A DNA stretch of 64,000 nucleotides, taken from positions 80,032 to 144,031 of the forward strand of contig NZ_JXST01000011.1 of the NCBI RefSeq assembly GCF_000878195.1, in the 5' to 3' direction. Shown piece after piece: positions 25,286 through 33,607 of this stretch; the first letter of the stretch is position 1; each line of letters starts with the position of its first letter. Both the position numbers and the translations under genes were made by a program. Under the pieces are notes generated by a model, which had not been told where the DNA came from, did not search any database, and saw only the letters and a list, made by a program, of their open reading frames with translations. This stretch comes from Mycolicibacterium llatzerense (lineage in GTDB: Bacteria; Actinomycetota; Actinomycetes; Mycobacteriales; Mycobacteriaceae).

Positions 25286-26308
25286 ATGACGACAGCAGCA
25301 GACGCGTCGCCGCTCGAAGCGCGGATCGGCCACCACTACCAGATGGATGGCACCTATCTGGTCGGCCGCGAGAAGCTCCGGGAGTACGCGCGCGCGGTGC
25401 AGGACTACCACCCCGCGCACTGGGACGTCGCTGCTGCCAATGAGCTCGGCTACGCCGATGTCATCGCGCCGATCACGTTCACCTCCACCCCCGGCATGAA
25501 GTGCAACCGACGGATGTTCGAGTCGATTGTCGTCGGCTACGACACCTACCTGCAGACCGAAGAAGTCTTCGAGCAGCACCGCCCGATCGTTGCGGGCGAT
25601 GAACTGGTCATCGATGTCGAGCTGACAGCGGTGCGCCGGACCGCGGGTCGCGACTTCATCACCGTGACCAACACCTTCACCGACACCAAGGGCGAGCGGG
25701 TCCACACCCTGCACACCACCGTCGTCGGCGTGACGGCCGAAGATGTCGACGCCGACATCAAGGCAGCCGCGCAGAAGGCCATGATGCACGACATGAACAT
25801 CCTCGACATCGGCAGCGAGGCGTACCACAAGACGGTGCGCCCCGAGGGCGAGGTCCGGATCGCCGAGGACTCGGCGCGCACGCCGGGCACTCTGTCGTTC
25901 GATGACGTGGCCGTCGGCGATGAGCTGCCCAGCAGCCACTTGCGATTGTCCATCGGCGACCTCGTCAACTACGCCGGCGTGGCCGGCGACGCCAACCCGA
26001 TTCACTGGGACAAGGAGCTGGCCCAACTGGCCGGCCTGCCCGACGTCATCGCCCACGGCATGCTCACCATGGGCCTGGGTGGCGGATACGCGTCGGCGTG
26101 GTCCGGCGACCCCGGCGCCGTCACCCGCTACACGGTGCGGCTGTCCGCGCCCGCGGTCGTGCCGGCCACCGAAGGTTGCGACATTGAATTCACCGGCAAG
26201 ATCAAGTCGCTGGACCCGGCGACCCGCACCGGTGTGGTCATCGTCGGCGCGAAGTCGGGCGGCAAGAAGATCTTCGGCCTCGCGACCATGGACGTCCGCT
26301 TCCGCTGA
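25286..26308 (+). CDS. Fused HadA/HadB-like MaoC dehydratase
   Basis: About 340 residues from ATG 25286, made of two hot-dog folds. The N-terminal half is the FAS1-like dehydratase type (GREKLREYARAVQDYHPAHW, then ADVIAPITFTSTPG), the C-terminal half a MaoC domain with the hydratase-2 motif AGDANPIHWDKELAQLAGLP and IAHGML, where Asp and His are catalytic. In the FAS-II of mycobacteria HadA and HadB are separate subunits; here both halves are in one chain. It should dehydrate (3R)-hydroxyacyl-ACP or -CoA. The gene stands alone. The catalytic pair is intact in the second domain; the first keeps only H-x-D-like residues. Confidence 0.88.
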   Translation: MTTAADASPLEARIGHHYQMDGTYLVGREKLREYARAVQDYHPAHWDVAAANELGYADVIAPITFTSTPGMKCNRRMFESIVVGYDTYLQTEEVFEQHRPIVAGDELVIDVELTAVRRTAGRDFITVTNTFTDTKGERVHTLHTTVVGVTAEDVDADIKAAAQKAMMHDMNILDIGSEAYHKTVRPEGEVRIAEDSARTPGTLSFDDVAVGDELPSSHLRLSIGDLVNYAGVAGDANPIHWDKELAQLAGLPDVIAHGMLTMGLGGGYASAWSGDPGAVTRYTVRLSAPAVVPATEGCDIEFTGKIKSLDPATRTGVVIVGAKSGGKKIFGLATMDVRFR

Positions 26309-26323
26309 TCTCGGGCGAGCGCA

Positions 26324-26638
26324 CTATTGCGCGAACAGCACCGCCGGATTGCCCGACATCGCCGACCACCGGCTGATCCGGTTGACGATGCGCCAGCCTT
26401 CGGGCCGGCGAGCCCAAGTATCGGTGTATTCACCGTTGGTGTCGAAGGTATCGCCCGCGAGCGGCCCGAGGCCCTGATGGCGGGCCTGCACATACGCCCG
26501 GGTCACGGCCGTATCGTCGTCGCGCACCTCGACTTGGATAGACCCGATGAGATGCTGTGTGCCACCGCAGTTTTCGAGGTACCGGCGGAACGTGTCCACC
26601 AGCCGTTGCACGGCAACCGGCAGTACATCTCCTGACAC
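26324..26638 (-). CDS. NTF2/SnoaL-like protein, probably N-terminally truncated
   Basis: A 104-residue protein whose sequence from HLIGSIQVEVRDDDTAVTRA to DTNGEYTDTWARRPEGWRIV is the C-terminal half of the SnoaL-like NTF2 fold found in many mycobacterial proteins. Those proteins are usually 140-160 residues and start with the helix carrying the active-site Asp/Tyr; that part is missing, and reading upstream on the minus strand in all frames shows nothing like it. The N-terminus MSGDVLPVAVQRLVDTFRRY may still be a helix. The fold would be incomplete, so this is either a remnant or a shortened, atypical member. It lies convergent to the dehydratase (15 bp). Confidence 0.5.
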   Translation of the reverse strand: MSGDVLPVAVQRLVDTFRRYLENCGGTQHLIGSIQVEVRDDDTAVTRAYVQARHQGLGPLAGDTFDTNGEYTDTWARRPEGWRIVNRISRWSAMSGNPAVLFAQ

Positions 26639-26773
26639 CCGACCCTCCTCGCGTTGGTCCCCGGCATCTTATGGGGCGTCGAATGCCGACTCCTGCTTTC
26701 GTCCCGCGAGACGGAACAGACGACAGGAAACCCTTGTCTGGTCGCTCTATTTTGAGGTAACGTCGCCATTCGA

Positions 26774-26786
26774 ATAGCATGGCTAT
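26774..26786. promoter_or_regulatory. Inverted repeat just upstream of the MpaB oxygenase gene
   Basis: ATAGCATGGCTAT: 5-bp arms around ATG, 18 bp before the start codon. ATAGCAT recurs at 29190-29196 in front of the TetR gene that lies at the end of this operon, so it may be the TetR operator. Confidence 0.4.
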
Positions 26787-26804
26787 CTCAAAGCAGGAGG
26801 AACC

Positions 26805-27911
26805 ATGAAGACAGTTCGCTTGCAGGACGTCGCGATGCCCAAAGCGGAGCGGCAGGGAATCGACCGGCGGTACGACTTCTTGTTGAAGCTGCACGGCAAG
26901 AACGGGAAGAAGGCGCTGGCGATCGCAGAGGCCCCGCGGATCGACAACGGCTACTTCGGGCCCGAGTCGATCAGCTGGAAGGTCTACGAGAACGTCATGG
27001 TCGCCGGAATGGGCGCCCTCTCAGGGCTTTTCATCTCGGTCCTGGATCCTGACGGTGCGTACGGCGTCGGCCACCACACGACCTACTACTACGACACGAT
27101 CGGCCGAATCCGCCGTAGCCTGCACTTCTTCGCCGGCGCCGTCGCCGGCGATACCGTCAACGCCGAGAAAGTGGGAGTTGACCTGTTCCGCAAGCACTCT
27201 CACATCAACGGCGAGATCCCCGCGACCGGCGAGCTGTTTCAAGCCAACCACGTCGAGACGCTCAAGTTCACCTACGTGGTCGGCTGGCCGCACCTGTGGC
27301 GGGCGTACAAGACCTTCGGCGACCCGAACGCGACGGACGCAGACGAGCGGCAGTTCTACCGGGAGCAGGTCAAGGTCTGCCAGCTGATGGGGATGCCGGC
27401 CGACGAATTGCCCGACACCCCCGAGGATGTCGAAGCCTGGGTGCAGCGCGCCGAGCAGGAGCTCATGGCCTTCACGCGGCCGGCGCAGGAACTCACCGAT
27501 TTCATGACCCATCCGCCGGTCACGCCGCTGTACCCGAATCTGGTCATCGGGATACTCATGCGGGTGGCGATCTGGGCAGCCATCCCGCTACTGACGCCGT
27601 ACGTGCGACAGATCTGCGGCCTCGAGGACTACCGGATGCGCCCACGACTCGGCTCGGTCCTGGTGCGGGCGACCGTCAAGGCCCTGGAGAATCCGATTTT
27701 CGACCGGATCTTCATCCCCTACTTCGGCCCCGAGATGTGGGGCTACCTGCACAACGTCATCCGGCACGCCGACAGCACCGGCTTCGTGGAGATGACGCAC
27801 GATCCGGGCCTGAAGTTGCAGCAGGGCAAACGCGGCACGATGTGCCCCTTTGCGCCCGCGACCCCCGACTCAGCCGACGAGACGAACACCGTTGTGGGAG
27901 TGGGGATATGA
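26805..27911 (+). CDS. MpaB-type oxygenase (DUF2236)
   Basis: A 368-residue protein of the MpaB/latex-clearing-protein-related family (DUF2236), a group of haem-b proteins that oxidatively cleave lipids or rubber. Family hallmarks are the long all-helical core, the PESISWKVYENVMVAGMGAL start, VGHHTTYYYDTIGRIRRS and TYVVGWPHLWRAYKTFGDP. The HH pair (about 86-87) and following Arg residues may be haem ligands, as in the family. AGGAGGAACC precedes ATG 26805. No signal is seen. Its stop overlaps the start of the peroxiredoxin-like gene (ATGA), so the two are coupled. The compound cleaved is unknown. Confidence 0.82.
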   Translation: MKTVRLQDVAMPKAERQGIDRRYDFLLKLHGKNGKKALAIAEAPRIDNGYFGPESISWKVYENVMVAGMGALSGLFISVLDPDGAYGVGHHTTYYYDTIGRIRRSLHFFAGAVAGDTVNAEKVGVDLFRKHSHINGEIPATGELFQANHVETLKFTYVVGWPHLWRAYKTFGDPNATDADERQFYREQVKVCQLMGMPADELPDTPEDVEAWVQRAEQELMAFTRPAQELTDFMTHPPVTPLYPNLVIGILMRVAIWAAIPLLTPYVRQICGLEDYRMRPRLGSVLVRATVKALENPIFDRIFIPYFGPEMWGYLHNVIRHADSTGFVEMTHDPGLKLQQGKRGTMCPFAPATPDSADETNTVVGVGI

Positions 27912-28462
27912 GCCGGGTCGACGTCATCAGCAACGAGCGCGTGTTCGATGACCGTCACCACCTGCACGAGTTTCGGGACTTCTGGCGTGACGGGCCGGTG
28001 GCTCTGGCGTTCTTGCCGCAGTTCGGCAGCACCTTCGGCCTGGCGCAGGCCAGAGCGTTGACCGCACGTTTCGACGAAGTGGAAGCGCTTGGCGCACAGG
28101 TGATCCTGATCGGAATCGGCACATCGATCCAGGGCTTCACCTTTCGAAAACGTGCCGGTTCCCGTTTTCCGGTGATGGTCACCCAGGACCACACGCTTTA
28201 TCGCACAATGGGATTGACTTCTCGACGGCGACTGTTGAATCCGATCCGGAATGCGACGGCCTTCATCAACTTCGTCCGGGCCGGGATCTACCCGTACCAA
28301 CGCACCGGCGATCCGAACCGGCTCGGTGGAGTGTTCGTCGTCGAACAAGGCGGCCGACGGGTCACTTGGGAACACCGGGCACGGTACGCCGCCGACCTGG
28401 CCGCGGGGGCCGACGTGGTCGACGCACTTCGCGTCGCCGCCCGGCCGAGGGTGACGGCCTAG
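27908..28462 (+). CDS. Peroxiredoxin-like protein without active-site cysteines
   Basis: A 184-residue thioredoxin-fold protein of the AhpC/TSA-2 (PRXL2-like) type. The core LAFLPQFGSTFGLAQARAL aligns with the family motif where a CxxC or FGCxFC pair normally sits; here the positions are Ser41 and Gly44, so neither the peroxidatic nor the resolving Cys is present. ILIGIGTSIQGFTFRKRAG and TQDHTLYRTMGL follow as in the family. There is no Cys elsewhere that could replace them. It therefore cannot reduce peroxide by the normal route and is more likely a partner or lipid-binding protein for the MpaB oxygenase with which it overlaps by four bases. Confidence 0.75.
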   Translation: MSRVDVISNERVFDDRHHLHEFRDFWRDGPVALAFLPQFGSTFGLAQARALTARFDEVEALGAQVILIGIGTSIQGFTFRKRAGSRFPVMVTQDHTLYRTMGLTSRRRLLNPIRNATAFINFVRAGIYPYQRTGDPNRLGGVFVVEQGGRRVTWEHRARYAADLAAGADVVDALRVAARPRVTA

Positions 28463-29091
28463 TCAGACGTGCCGTTGGCGAGCGCGTCGAACCACAACCG
28501 CATGCTGGCCACCATCAGCGAGGCACCCCGCGCGGCGTCGATCGTCCCCAGCGCCTGCGCCATGGCAATGCCGGCACCGGTGGCCACGGCCACCTCGATG
28601 GCGTCGTCCATCAGCGGGTGATCGGCCGGAACCCCTTCCGGCACCGCATCTTCGAGCAAGACCCGGGTCGATTCCTTGAACCGTTCGAGCGCCTCACGGG
28701 CCTTGGCGAGTTGCTCTGGATTGTGGAAGGTACTGGTCACGTATTCAGCGGTCAGCACGACGAGGTTGGGTTCGGCGCCGATGCGCGCCCACCAGCTCGC
28801 GAGGGCCGCGAGCCGCTCGTCAGTCGAGACACCGGCAGCCACCAGCGGCCCCAGGAGTTGATTCAGCTCGGCCATGGAACGATTACGGATGACCTCGAGG
28901 CACAGCGCTTCTTTGCCCTCGAAGTTGCTGTACACCGCGCCGATGGTGCGTCCGGCCTCCGCCGCAATCGCCGCCAGGGACGTGGCGTGGTACCCGTTGG
29001 CGTAGAACAGTTGCTCCGCGGCGTCCAGCAATTCCTGCCGCGTCTGCGCCTGGCTCTCTGCCCGAGTCAGCACCTTCCGAGCAGCCACCAC
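28459..29091 (-). CDS. TetR/AcrR-family regulator
   Basis: A 210-residue TetR protein. The helix-turn-helix LFYANGYHATSLAAIAAEAG with RTIGAVYSNFEGKEALCLEV is at about 28-66. The rest is an all-helical ligand domain with two stretches suited to a hydrophobic pocket. It converges on the MpaB/peroxiredoxin-like operon (4-bp stop overlap) and is divergent from the DUF-type small genes at 29224. By position it is a likely regulator of the MpaB pair or of the downstream genes; the shared ATAGC motif supports the first. Confidence 0.88.
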   Translation of the reverse strand: MVAARKVLTRAESQAQTRQELLDAAEQLFYANGYHATSLAAIAAEAGRTIGAVYSNFEGKEALCLEVIRNRSMAELNQLLGPLVAAGVSTDERLAALASWWARIGAEPNLVVLTAEYVTSTFHNPEQLAKAREALERFKESTRVLLEDAVPEGVPADHPLMDDAIEVAVATGAGIAMAQALGTIDAARGASLMVASMRLWFDALANGTSD

Positions 29092-29130
29092 GTCCTCCGA
29101 TTCCTCCGTGCAACGAGCCTCGATACTACC

Positions 29131-29193
29131 GCTATCCAGATAACGAGCCAGCTTAAGGGCACTTTTTCATTAGACCGCACACCTTCGGATAGC
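29131..29193. promoter_or_regulatory. GCTATCC...GGATAGC half-site pair in the divergent region
   Basis: GCTATCC at 29131-29137 and its reverse complement GGATAGC at 29187-29193 flank the probable promoters between the TetR start (29091) and the small gene at 29224. TATCCAGATA at 29133-29142 adds a small internal symmetry. Candidate TetR sites. Confidence 0.35.
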
Positions 29194-29223
29194 ATTACAA
29201 TCCCAATGTGCTAGTTATTTAGG

Positions 29224-29451
29224 ATGGACATGGCCACTGCAGGTGCCGACAATCCCCTGCTCGACGAGCTCGGACAACCAAGGGCGGTGCTGGAGAAACT
29301 GACGCCCGAGGAATCAGCGCAGCTGCTCGGTCTGCTCAGGAAAGCCAGGGTTGCCCATCAGCGCAGCCTGAACGACTCACTCGACGACGGGCTCAAGATC
29401 CTGCCCAGGCTCATCCGGCCCGCCGCCCGCAAGATCCTGTTCGGAAGGTGA
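29224..29451 (+). CDS. Small unrecognised helical protein
   Basis: A 75-residue protein, start ATG 29224 or 29230 (TTAGGA sits better before 29230). The middle TPEESAQLLGLLRKARVAHQ and DDGLKILPRLIRPAARKI read as two amphipathic helices. No family is recognised; no signal peptide or transmembrane helix. It lies seven bases before the next gene and will be co-translated with it, so it probably works with the 298-residue helical protein. Confidence 0.6.
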   Translation: MDMATAGADNPLLDELGQPRAVLEKLTPEESAQLLGLLRKARVAHQRSLNDSLDDGLKILPRLIRPAARKILFGR

Positions 29452-29458
29452 CCCACTG

Positions 29459-30355
29459 ATGGCCGACATCCTGACCCGCGCACAGCTGTCACTGCTCGCC
29501 GCGCTGCTGCAGACCGATGCCGCAAACCTGACCAGCCTCGAGCGGCTCGGCGCCGACGACCTCAAAGCCCTACGCAGCGCACTGTCCGACGCCCTGTTCG
29601 ACGAACAGGCCGAGGCCTTCGCACGCGTGAGCAAGCTGGCGCCACTGGTGCCAAATGCCTTGGTGGTTACCGTCGCTCATCGAGCAGTGCCGCCGGAAGT
29701 CGCGGGGCGCGTCGGCGGTGCAGTGGGACTGGCGCACGGAGACCGCGCCATCGGTGTCCTGTCCGGCATGAAGCCGGCCTACCTCGCCGACGCGGCACCG
29801 TACGTCGATCCTCGCGTCATCCCGCACTTCGCCCCACGGCTGCCCGCCAAGCTGTTGATCCCGGCAGCGAAGGAGCTGCTGCGTCGGCGCGACTACCTGA
29901 CGGCGTCGCGGTTCGTCGAATTCGCCACCGATGACCACATCGTGGCGTTCGAGCAGGCCATCGACGATGACGAAGGCATCATCCTGACCGGCGTCCTGGT
30001 ATCGGACACCAAGGTCATGAACGACATCATGCGAGCGGCCGGACCGGACCGATCGCTGCGGATGGCCCGGACGGCCGCGGAGGGCAAACCAGACGTGCTG
30101 GCCGCGCTGCTGTCGCTGCTGAACCGGATCGACCCCGCGCTCGCGAAGCCTGCGGTCACCGAACTGCTCGGGCACTCCGACGTCGATGTCGTGGTGCACG
30201 TACTCGAGGTGGCCATGGCCGAAGGCGTTGTTGTGGAGGCGCTCGAGCTTTCCGCCGTGCTGGACGGTGAAACCCGGGCCCGGCTCGCGGGCCTGGAAGC
30301 CTGGCAACGCATCGCCCGCGAAGCCGAGTCCTGGGCGCACGAGACTCCCGCCTGA
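29459..30355 (+). CDS. Unrecognised all-helical repeat protein
   Basis: A 298-residue soluble protein that appears to be entirely helical, with repeated pairs such as LTSLERLGADDLKALRSALS, FARVSKLAPLVPNALVV, PALAKPAVTELLGHSDVDVV and VVEALELSAVLDGETRARL. The last segments look like HEAT-like or DUF2336-like repeats. I cannot assign it. Possible roles are scaffold or effector binding. It lies seven bases after the small gene at 29224 and 50 bp before the ABC1 kinase gene, all on one strand, so a three-gene operon is likely. Confidence 0.6.
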   Translation: MADILTRAQLSLLAALLQTDAANLTSLERLGADDLKALRSALSDALFDEQAEAFARVSKLAPLVPNALVVTVAHRAVPPEVAGRVGGAVGLAHGDRAIGVLSGMKPAYLADAAPYVDPRVIPHFAPRLPAKLLIPAAKELLRRRDYLTASRFVEFATDDHIVAFEQAIDDDEGIILTGVLVSDTKVMNDIMRAAGPDRSLRMARTAAEGKPDVLAALLSLLNRIDPALAKPAVTELLGHSDVDVVVHVLEVAMAEGVVVEALELSAVLDGETRARLAGLEAWQRIAREAESWAHETPA

Positions 30356-30405
30356 TCGGGCCGGTACGTTGAGGGGATCGTCGCACCGACTCCGTGGGAG
30401 GCAGC

Positions 30406-31770
30406 GTGGCACGCCGACTACCTGAGGGTCGTATTGCGCGGGGCGGGAAGTTGGGCGCCCTGGCCGCCAAACAGGCTGTGCGCGGTGGCCGAACCCGACT
30501 GTCCATGGTCGGCCGGTCGGAACGCGCCAAGGAGCTGCTGTCGGAGCGCGCCACCATCGAGATGGCCGAGAACCTCGTGACGGTGCTGGGGTCCATGAAG
30601 GGCGCCGCGATGAAGCTCGGCCAGATGCTGTCGGTGATCGAACTGGACCTGGTGCCCGAATCACATCGGGAGCAATTCCGGCAAAAGCTTGCCGCACTGC
30701 GTGATCAGGCACCGCAAGCGCCGTTCAGCGCCATGCGTGAGGTGATGGAAGCCGACCTGGGTTCGATGTCGGCGGCGTTCGCCGATTTCGACGAAACCCC
30801 CACGGCCGCAGCGTCAATCGGCCAGGTCTATCGAGCCCGGTTGCACGACGGCCGCGAGGTCGCCGTCAAGGTGCAGTACCCGGGTGTGGACCGGGCGATC
30901 CAGGCCGACATGCGCAACCTCGCGCTGCTGATGAAGCTCTGGCGGCTATGGCCGGCGGCGAACACCGCGATGCTCGAGGAGATAACCCGAAACTTCGAAA
31001 GCGAACTCGACTACCTACGCGAAGCCGACACCCAGCACCTGGTGGCCGAGCAGTATCGCGGGCACCCGTTCATCGTCGTCCCCGACAGCGTGCCGCAGTT
31101 CTGTACGCCGCGGGTGCTGGTCACCGAATACCTCGACGCCGCCGGCTTCGAGCACATGCGGACGCTGCCGGCCGCGGACCGCAACCACATCGGCGAACTG
31201 ATCTACCGCTTCTACATCGGGTCACTGTTCACCAACCACGAGTTCTGCGGCGACCCACACCCCGGCAACATCATGCTGGCCGCCGACGGCCGGGTCGGCT
31301 TCGTCGACTTCGGGCTGTACAACCGCATAGATCCGGCCAACGTCGCATTCGAGCTGGACTGCTTCCACACCGCCATCGAAGGCCGCGCCGACGACCTATA
31401 CCGCCTGATGCTCGACCGCGGGATCGTCGACGCGGAATCCGGCGTGACAGCGCAGGATTGCCTGGACTACATCTGGGCTGCGAGCGAATGGCACATGGTC
31501 GACGAGGACCTCACCATCACCCCTGAATTGGCCACCGGTGCCGTCATGTCAGCCATTGACCCACGCCAGACCGAATTCGCCGGGATGAAGCAGCAGATGC
31601 TGCCGCCCGAGCACGTCTTTTCCCGGCGCGCCGACTTCCTCACGTTCGGCACCCTCGGACATCTGCAGAGCACCAACAACTGGTACCGGATCGGCCAGGA
31701 GTGGTTCCTCGACGGCCCACCGGAGACCGAGATCGGCCGCGAGATCGCCCGCTGGCGCGCGAGTCGCTGA
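30406..31770 (+). CDS. ABC1/UbiB-family atypical kinase
   Basis: About 454 residues from GTG 30406 (GGGAGG upstream; GTG 30394 is also in frame). The ABC1 signature KxGQ is in GAAMKLGQMLSVIELDLVP, which replaces the glycine-rich loop. ASIGQVYRARLHDGREVAVKVQYPG carries the Ala-rich loop and catalytic Lys; DPHPGNIMLAADGRVGFVDFG holds the catalytic Asp/Asn and the metal-binding DFG. The family members bind ATP and support quinone biosynthesis or lipid metabolism by an unusual mechanism. In mycobacteria, which make menaquinone, the role is not defined. No transmembrane helix is evident. Confidence 0.88.
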   Translation: MARRLPEGRIARGGKLGALAAKQAVRGGRTRLSMVGRSERAKELLSERATIEMAENLVTVLGSMKGAAMKLGQMLSVIELDLVPESHREQFRQKLAALRDQAPQAPFSAMREVMEADLGSMSAAFADFDETPTAAASIGQVYRARLHDGREVAVKVQYPGVDRAIQADMRNLALLMKLWRLWPAANTAMLEEITRNFESELDYLREADTQHLVAEQYRGHPFIVVPDSVPQFCTPRVLVTEYLDAAGFEHMRTLPAADRNHIGELIYRFYIGSLFTNHEFCGDPHPGNIMLAADGRVGFVDFGLYNRIDPANVAFELDCFHTAIEGRADDLYRLMLDRGIVDAESGVTAQDCLDYIWAASEWHMVDEDLTITPELATGAVMSAIDPRQTEFAGMKQQMLPPEHVFSRRADFLTFGTLGHLQSTNNWYRIGQEWFLDGPPETEIGREIARWRASR

Positions 31771-31771
31771 C

Positions 31772-33139
31772 TTACTGGGCCACAACGCTTTCGGCGGCCA
31801 TCACCTCGGCCGCGGCGCGTTCGCCCGACCGCACCGCGCCGTCGATCCAGCCGCACATGATGGCCGAGCTCTCGGTCCCGGCCCAGTGGATCCGTCCGCA
31901 CGGGGTGCGCAGAGCGTGGCCGAACTCGGTGAGCACGCCGGGCGGCGCGTGACTGATCATGCCGCCACCGGAGTAGCGCTCGACGGTCCAGTTCTGCTCG
32001 TGGTAGCTGATCGGAGACGAGGCCTTCGGCCCGAACCGGTCGACCAGCTCGTTGATGACGACGGCTTTGCGTTCCGCCGGATCGAGCAGCCCGAGCTTTC
32101 GTGCGGCGGGGCCTTCGGTGATGACGCACATGATGCCCGGGGTACCGGTGTCCGTGCAGGCGTCGATGGTCAGGGTGGCCGGACTGCCGGGTGCGGCCGA
32201 CTGCCCACACAGACCGTCCGTACGCCAGAACGCCGTTTCATAGACGATCGAGATCTTGTAGACCGCACCGCCGGGCATGCGCCGGTGCAGGAAGGTCCGG
32301 TCGACGGGAAGCATTGGTTCGTAATCGATTTGGGTGGCGACGGCCAGCGGGACGGCGACTATCGCGTGCCGCGCACGGACCGTCAGCCGCGCCGCGTGCA
32401 CCGTGACACCGTCGTCGTCCTGCGCGATGAGGTCCACCGGCCGCGAAAGATGCAGCGCGTCACCGAGTTCGGCGGCAATCGGCCCGTAGATGGCTCCCAT
32501 GCCGCCGCGCACCCGGGCATCCTGCGCGCCGCCGGAGTTGGAGATGACGAACGTCGGTCCGCCACCCGAGCCCATCTGGTGCAGCGCCCACAGCAACGAC
32601 GTCTCCGAAGCCGCCGAGGTGTAGATGCCGGCCATGGCCATGTCGAGCATCTCGCGCGCCTGGTGCGAGCGGATGTTCCGATGAAGCCACTCCCCCAAGG
32701 TGATTCGGTCCCATTCGGCGGCCTTCTTGGCCTCCCACGGGGCATCGAACGGAATCGCCTTGCACATCTGGCCGATCTCGAGCAGGCCGGCGCCGAGGTT
32801 CGCGATGGCCCATGGGCTCATCGCCCAGGGGATCGTCCCGGAGTACCTGTGCTTCTTGCCGTCGACGATCATCATGGCGTCGCCGTCGACGTACTCCTTG
32901 TATTCGCCGACCCCGTATTCGGCCATCAGCGCTTTGATGCGGTCCTGCCCCGGACCGACCCACGCACCACCACGGTCGATCCACGTCCCGTCCGGGAGCA
33001 TCTCGGTGAAAGTGCGGCCCCCAACCCGGTCCCGGGCCTCCAACAGGGCCACCGAATGACCCGCCTGCTTCAGGCGCAGCGCCGCCGTCAACCCGGCGAA
33101 GCCCGCACCCACGACACAAAAGTCGACATCGGCCGCCAT
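31772..33139 (-). CDS. Flavin-containing amine oxidase
   Basis: A 455-residue monoamine-oxidase-type flavoprotein. The Rossmann motif GAGFAGLTAALRL begins at 11, with the arginine-containing EARDRVGGRTFT loop. GGAWVGPGQDRIKAL and the C-terminal RIHWAGTESSAIMCGWIDGA with VRSGERAA are typical of this family and hold the FAD isoalloxazine. The Cys expected to form a covalent FAD bond in classical MAO is not at the standard place, so the FAD is probably non-covalent. It would oxidise a primary or secondary amine to the imine, with H2O2. It converges on the ABC1 gene within two bases; ATG 33139 is preferred over the longer frame. Confidence 0.88.
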   Translation of the reverse strand: MAADVDFCVVGAGFAGLTAALRLKQAGHSVALLEARDRVGGRTFTEMLPDGTWIDRGGAWVGPGQDRIKALMAEYGVGEYKEYVDGDAMMIVDGKKHRYSGTIPWAMSPWAIANLGAGLLEIGQMCKAIPFDAPWEAKKAAEWDRITLGEWLHRNIRSHQAREMLDMAMAGIYTSAASETSLLWALHQMGSGGGPTFVISNSGGAQDARVRGGMGAIYGPIAAELGDALHLSRPVDLIAQDDDGVTVHAARLTVRARHAIVAVPLAVATQIDYEPMLPVDRTFLHRRMPGGAVYKISIVYETAFWRTDGLCGQSAAPGSPATLTIDACTDTGTPGIMCVITEGPAARKLGLLDPAERKAVVINELVDRFGPKASSPISYHEQNWTVERYSGGGMISHAPPGVLTEFGHALRTPCGRIHWAGTESSAIMCGWIDGAVRSGERAAAEVMAAESVVAQ

Positions 33140-33249
33140 GAGAGTCGTCCCTTCGTTCGGACGTTCGGCGTAGCTCAAGTTACGCCGGACAACCCGCACG
33201 AAATCGGAATTGGCGAATTAATTGACGGCACCGCCAACCCGCGTTGGGG

Positions 33250-33525
33250 CTACACGTCGCCCGGCATGCCAGGCGGGCTCATGGAACCGTCGACGTTGGG
33301 CACCATGGCCGGGGCGGGGATGCCGCCTTCTGACGCGTTGTCTCCCGGAATGCCGTCATCTGCCGGCGTGTTCCAGTCCCCGGCACTACAGTGCGGTTCC
33401 CACGGCCAGCAGGCCGGAGCGGGCTGGATCGCCAGCGACGTGTGCGCCGGCGGGTTCACGCCCAATAGGGCAACGGCCACCAGCCCGACGCCAGCGGCCA
33501 GCAGGCCACTCGTTCTCGACGCCAT
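33250..33525 (-). CDS. Small secreted protein, Pro/Gly-rich
   Basis: A 91-residue protein with a signal peptide (ASRTSGLLAAGVGLVAVALL) and a cut near NPPAHTS or SLA. The mature part is about 60 residues, with three residues of Trp and two Cys (CWPWEPHC) that may be paired, then a disordered tail rich in Pro, Gly and Met. Small secreted proteins of this kind, with a WPW-Cys element near the N-terminus, are common in mycobacteria; no function is known. It is alone on the minus strand between the amine oxidase and TetR genes. Confidence 0.65.
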   Translation of the reverse strand: MASRTSGLLAAGVGLVAVALLGVNPPAHTSLAIQPAPACWPWEPHCSAGDWNTPADDGIPGDNASEGGIPAPAMVPNVDGSMSPPGMPGDV

Positions 33526-33607
33526 AGCAACCCCCAGTTCCCATCGTCAGATGCACCTGAAGCTACGCCGGCAAAGCGCGCGAGTATCCGGAATCTGCGG
33601 ATTGCGG

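Noticed and set aside
26324..26638. Frameshift to a full SnoaL protein
   Set aside because: The missing N-terminal half was not found in the other two minus-strand frames upstream, so truncation rather than frameshift is called.
31772..33139. Covalent-FAD monoamine oxidase of the mammalian type
   Set aside because: The Cys that binds FAD in mammalian MAO is not at the matching position near the C-terminus.
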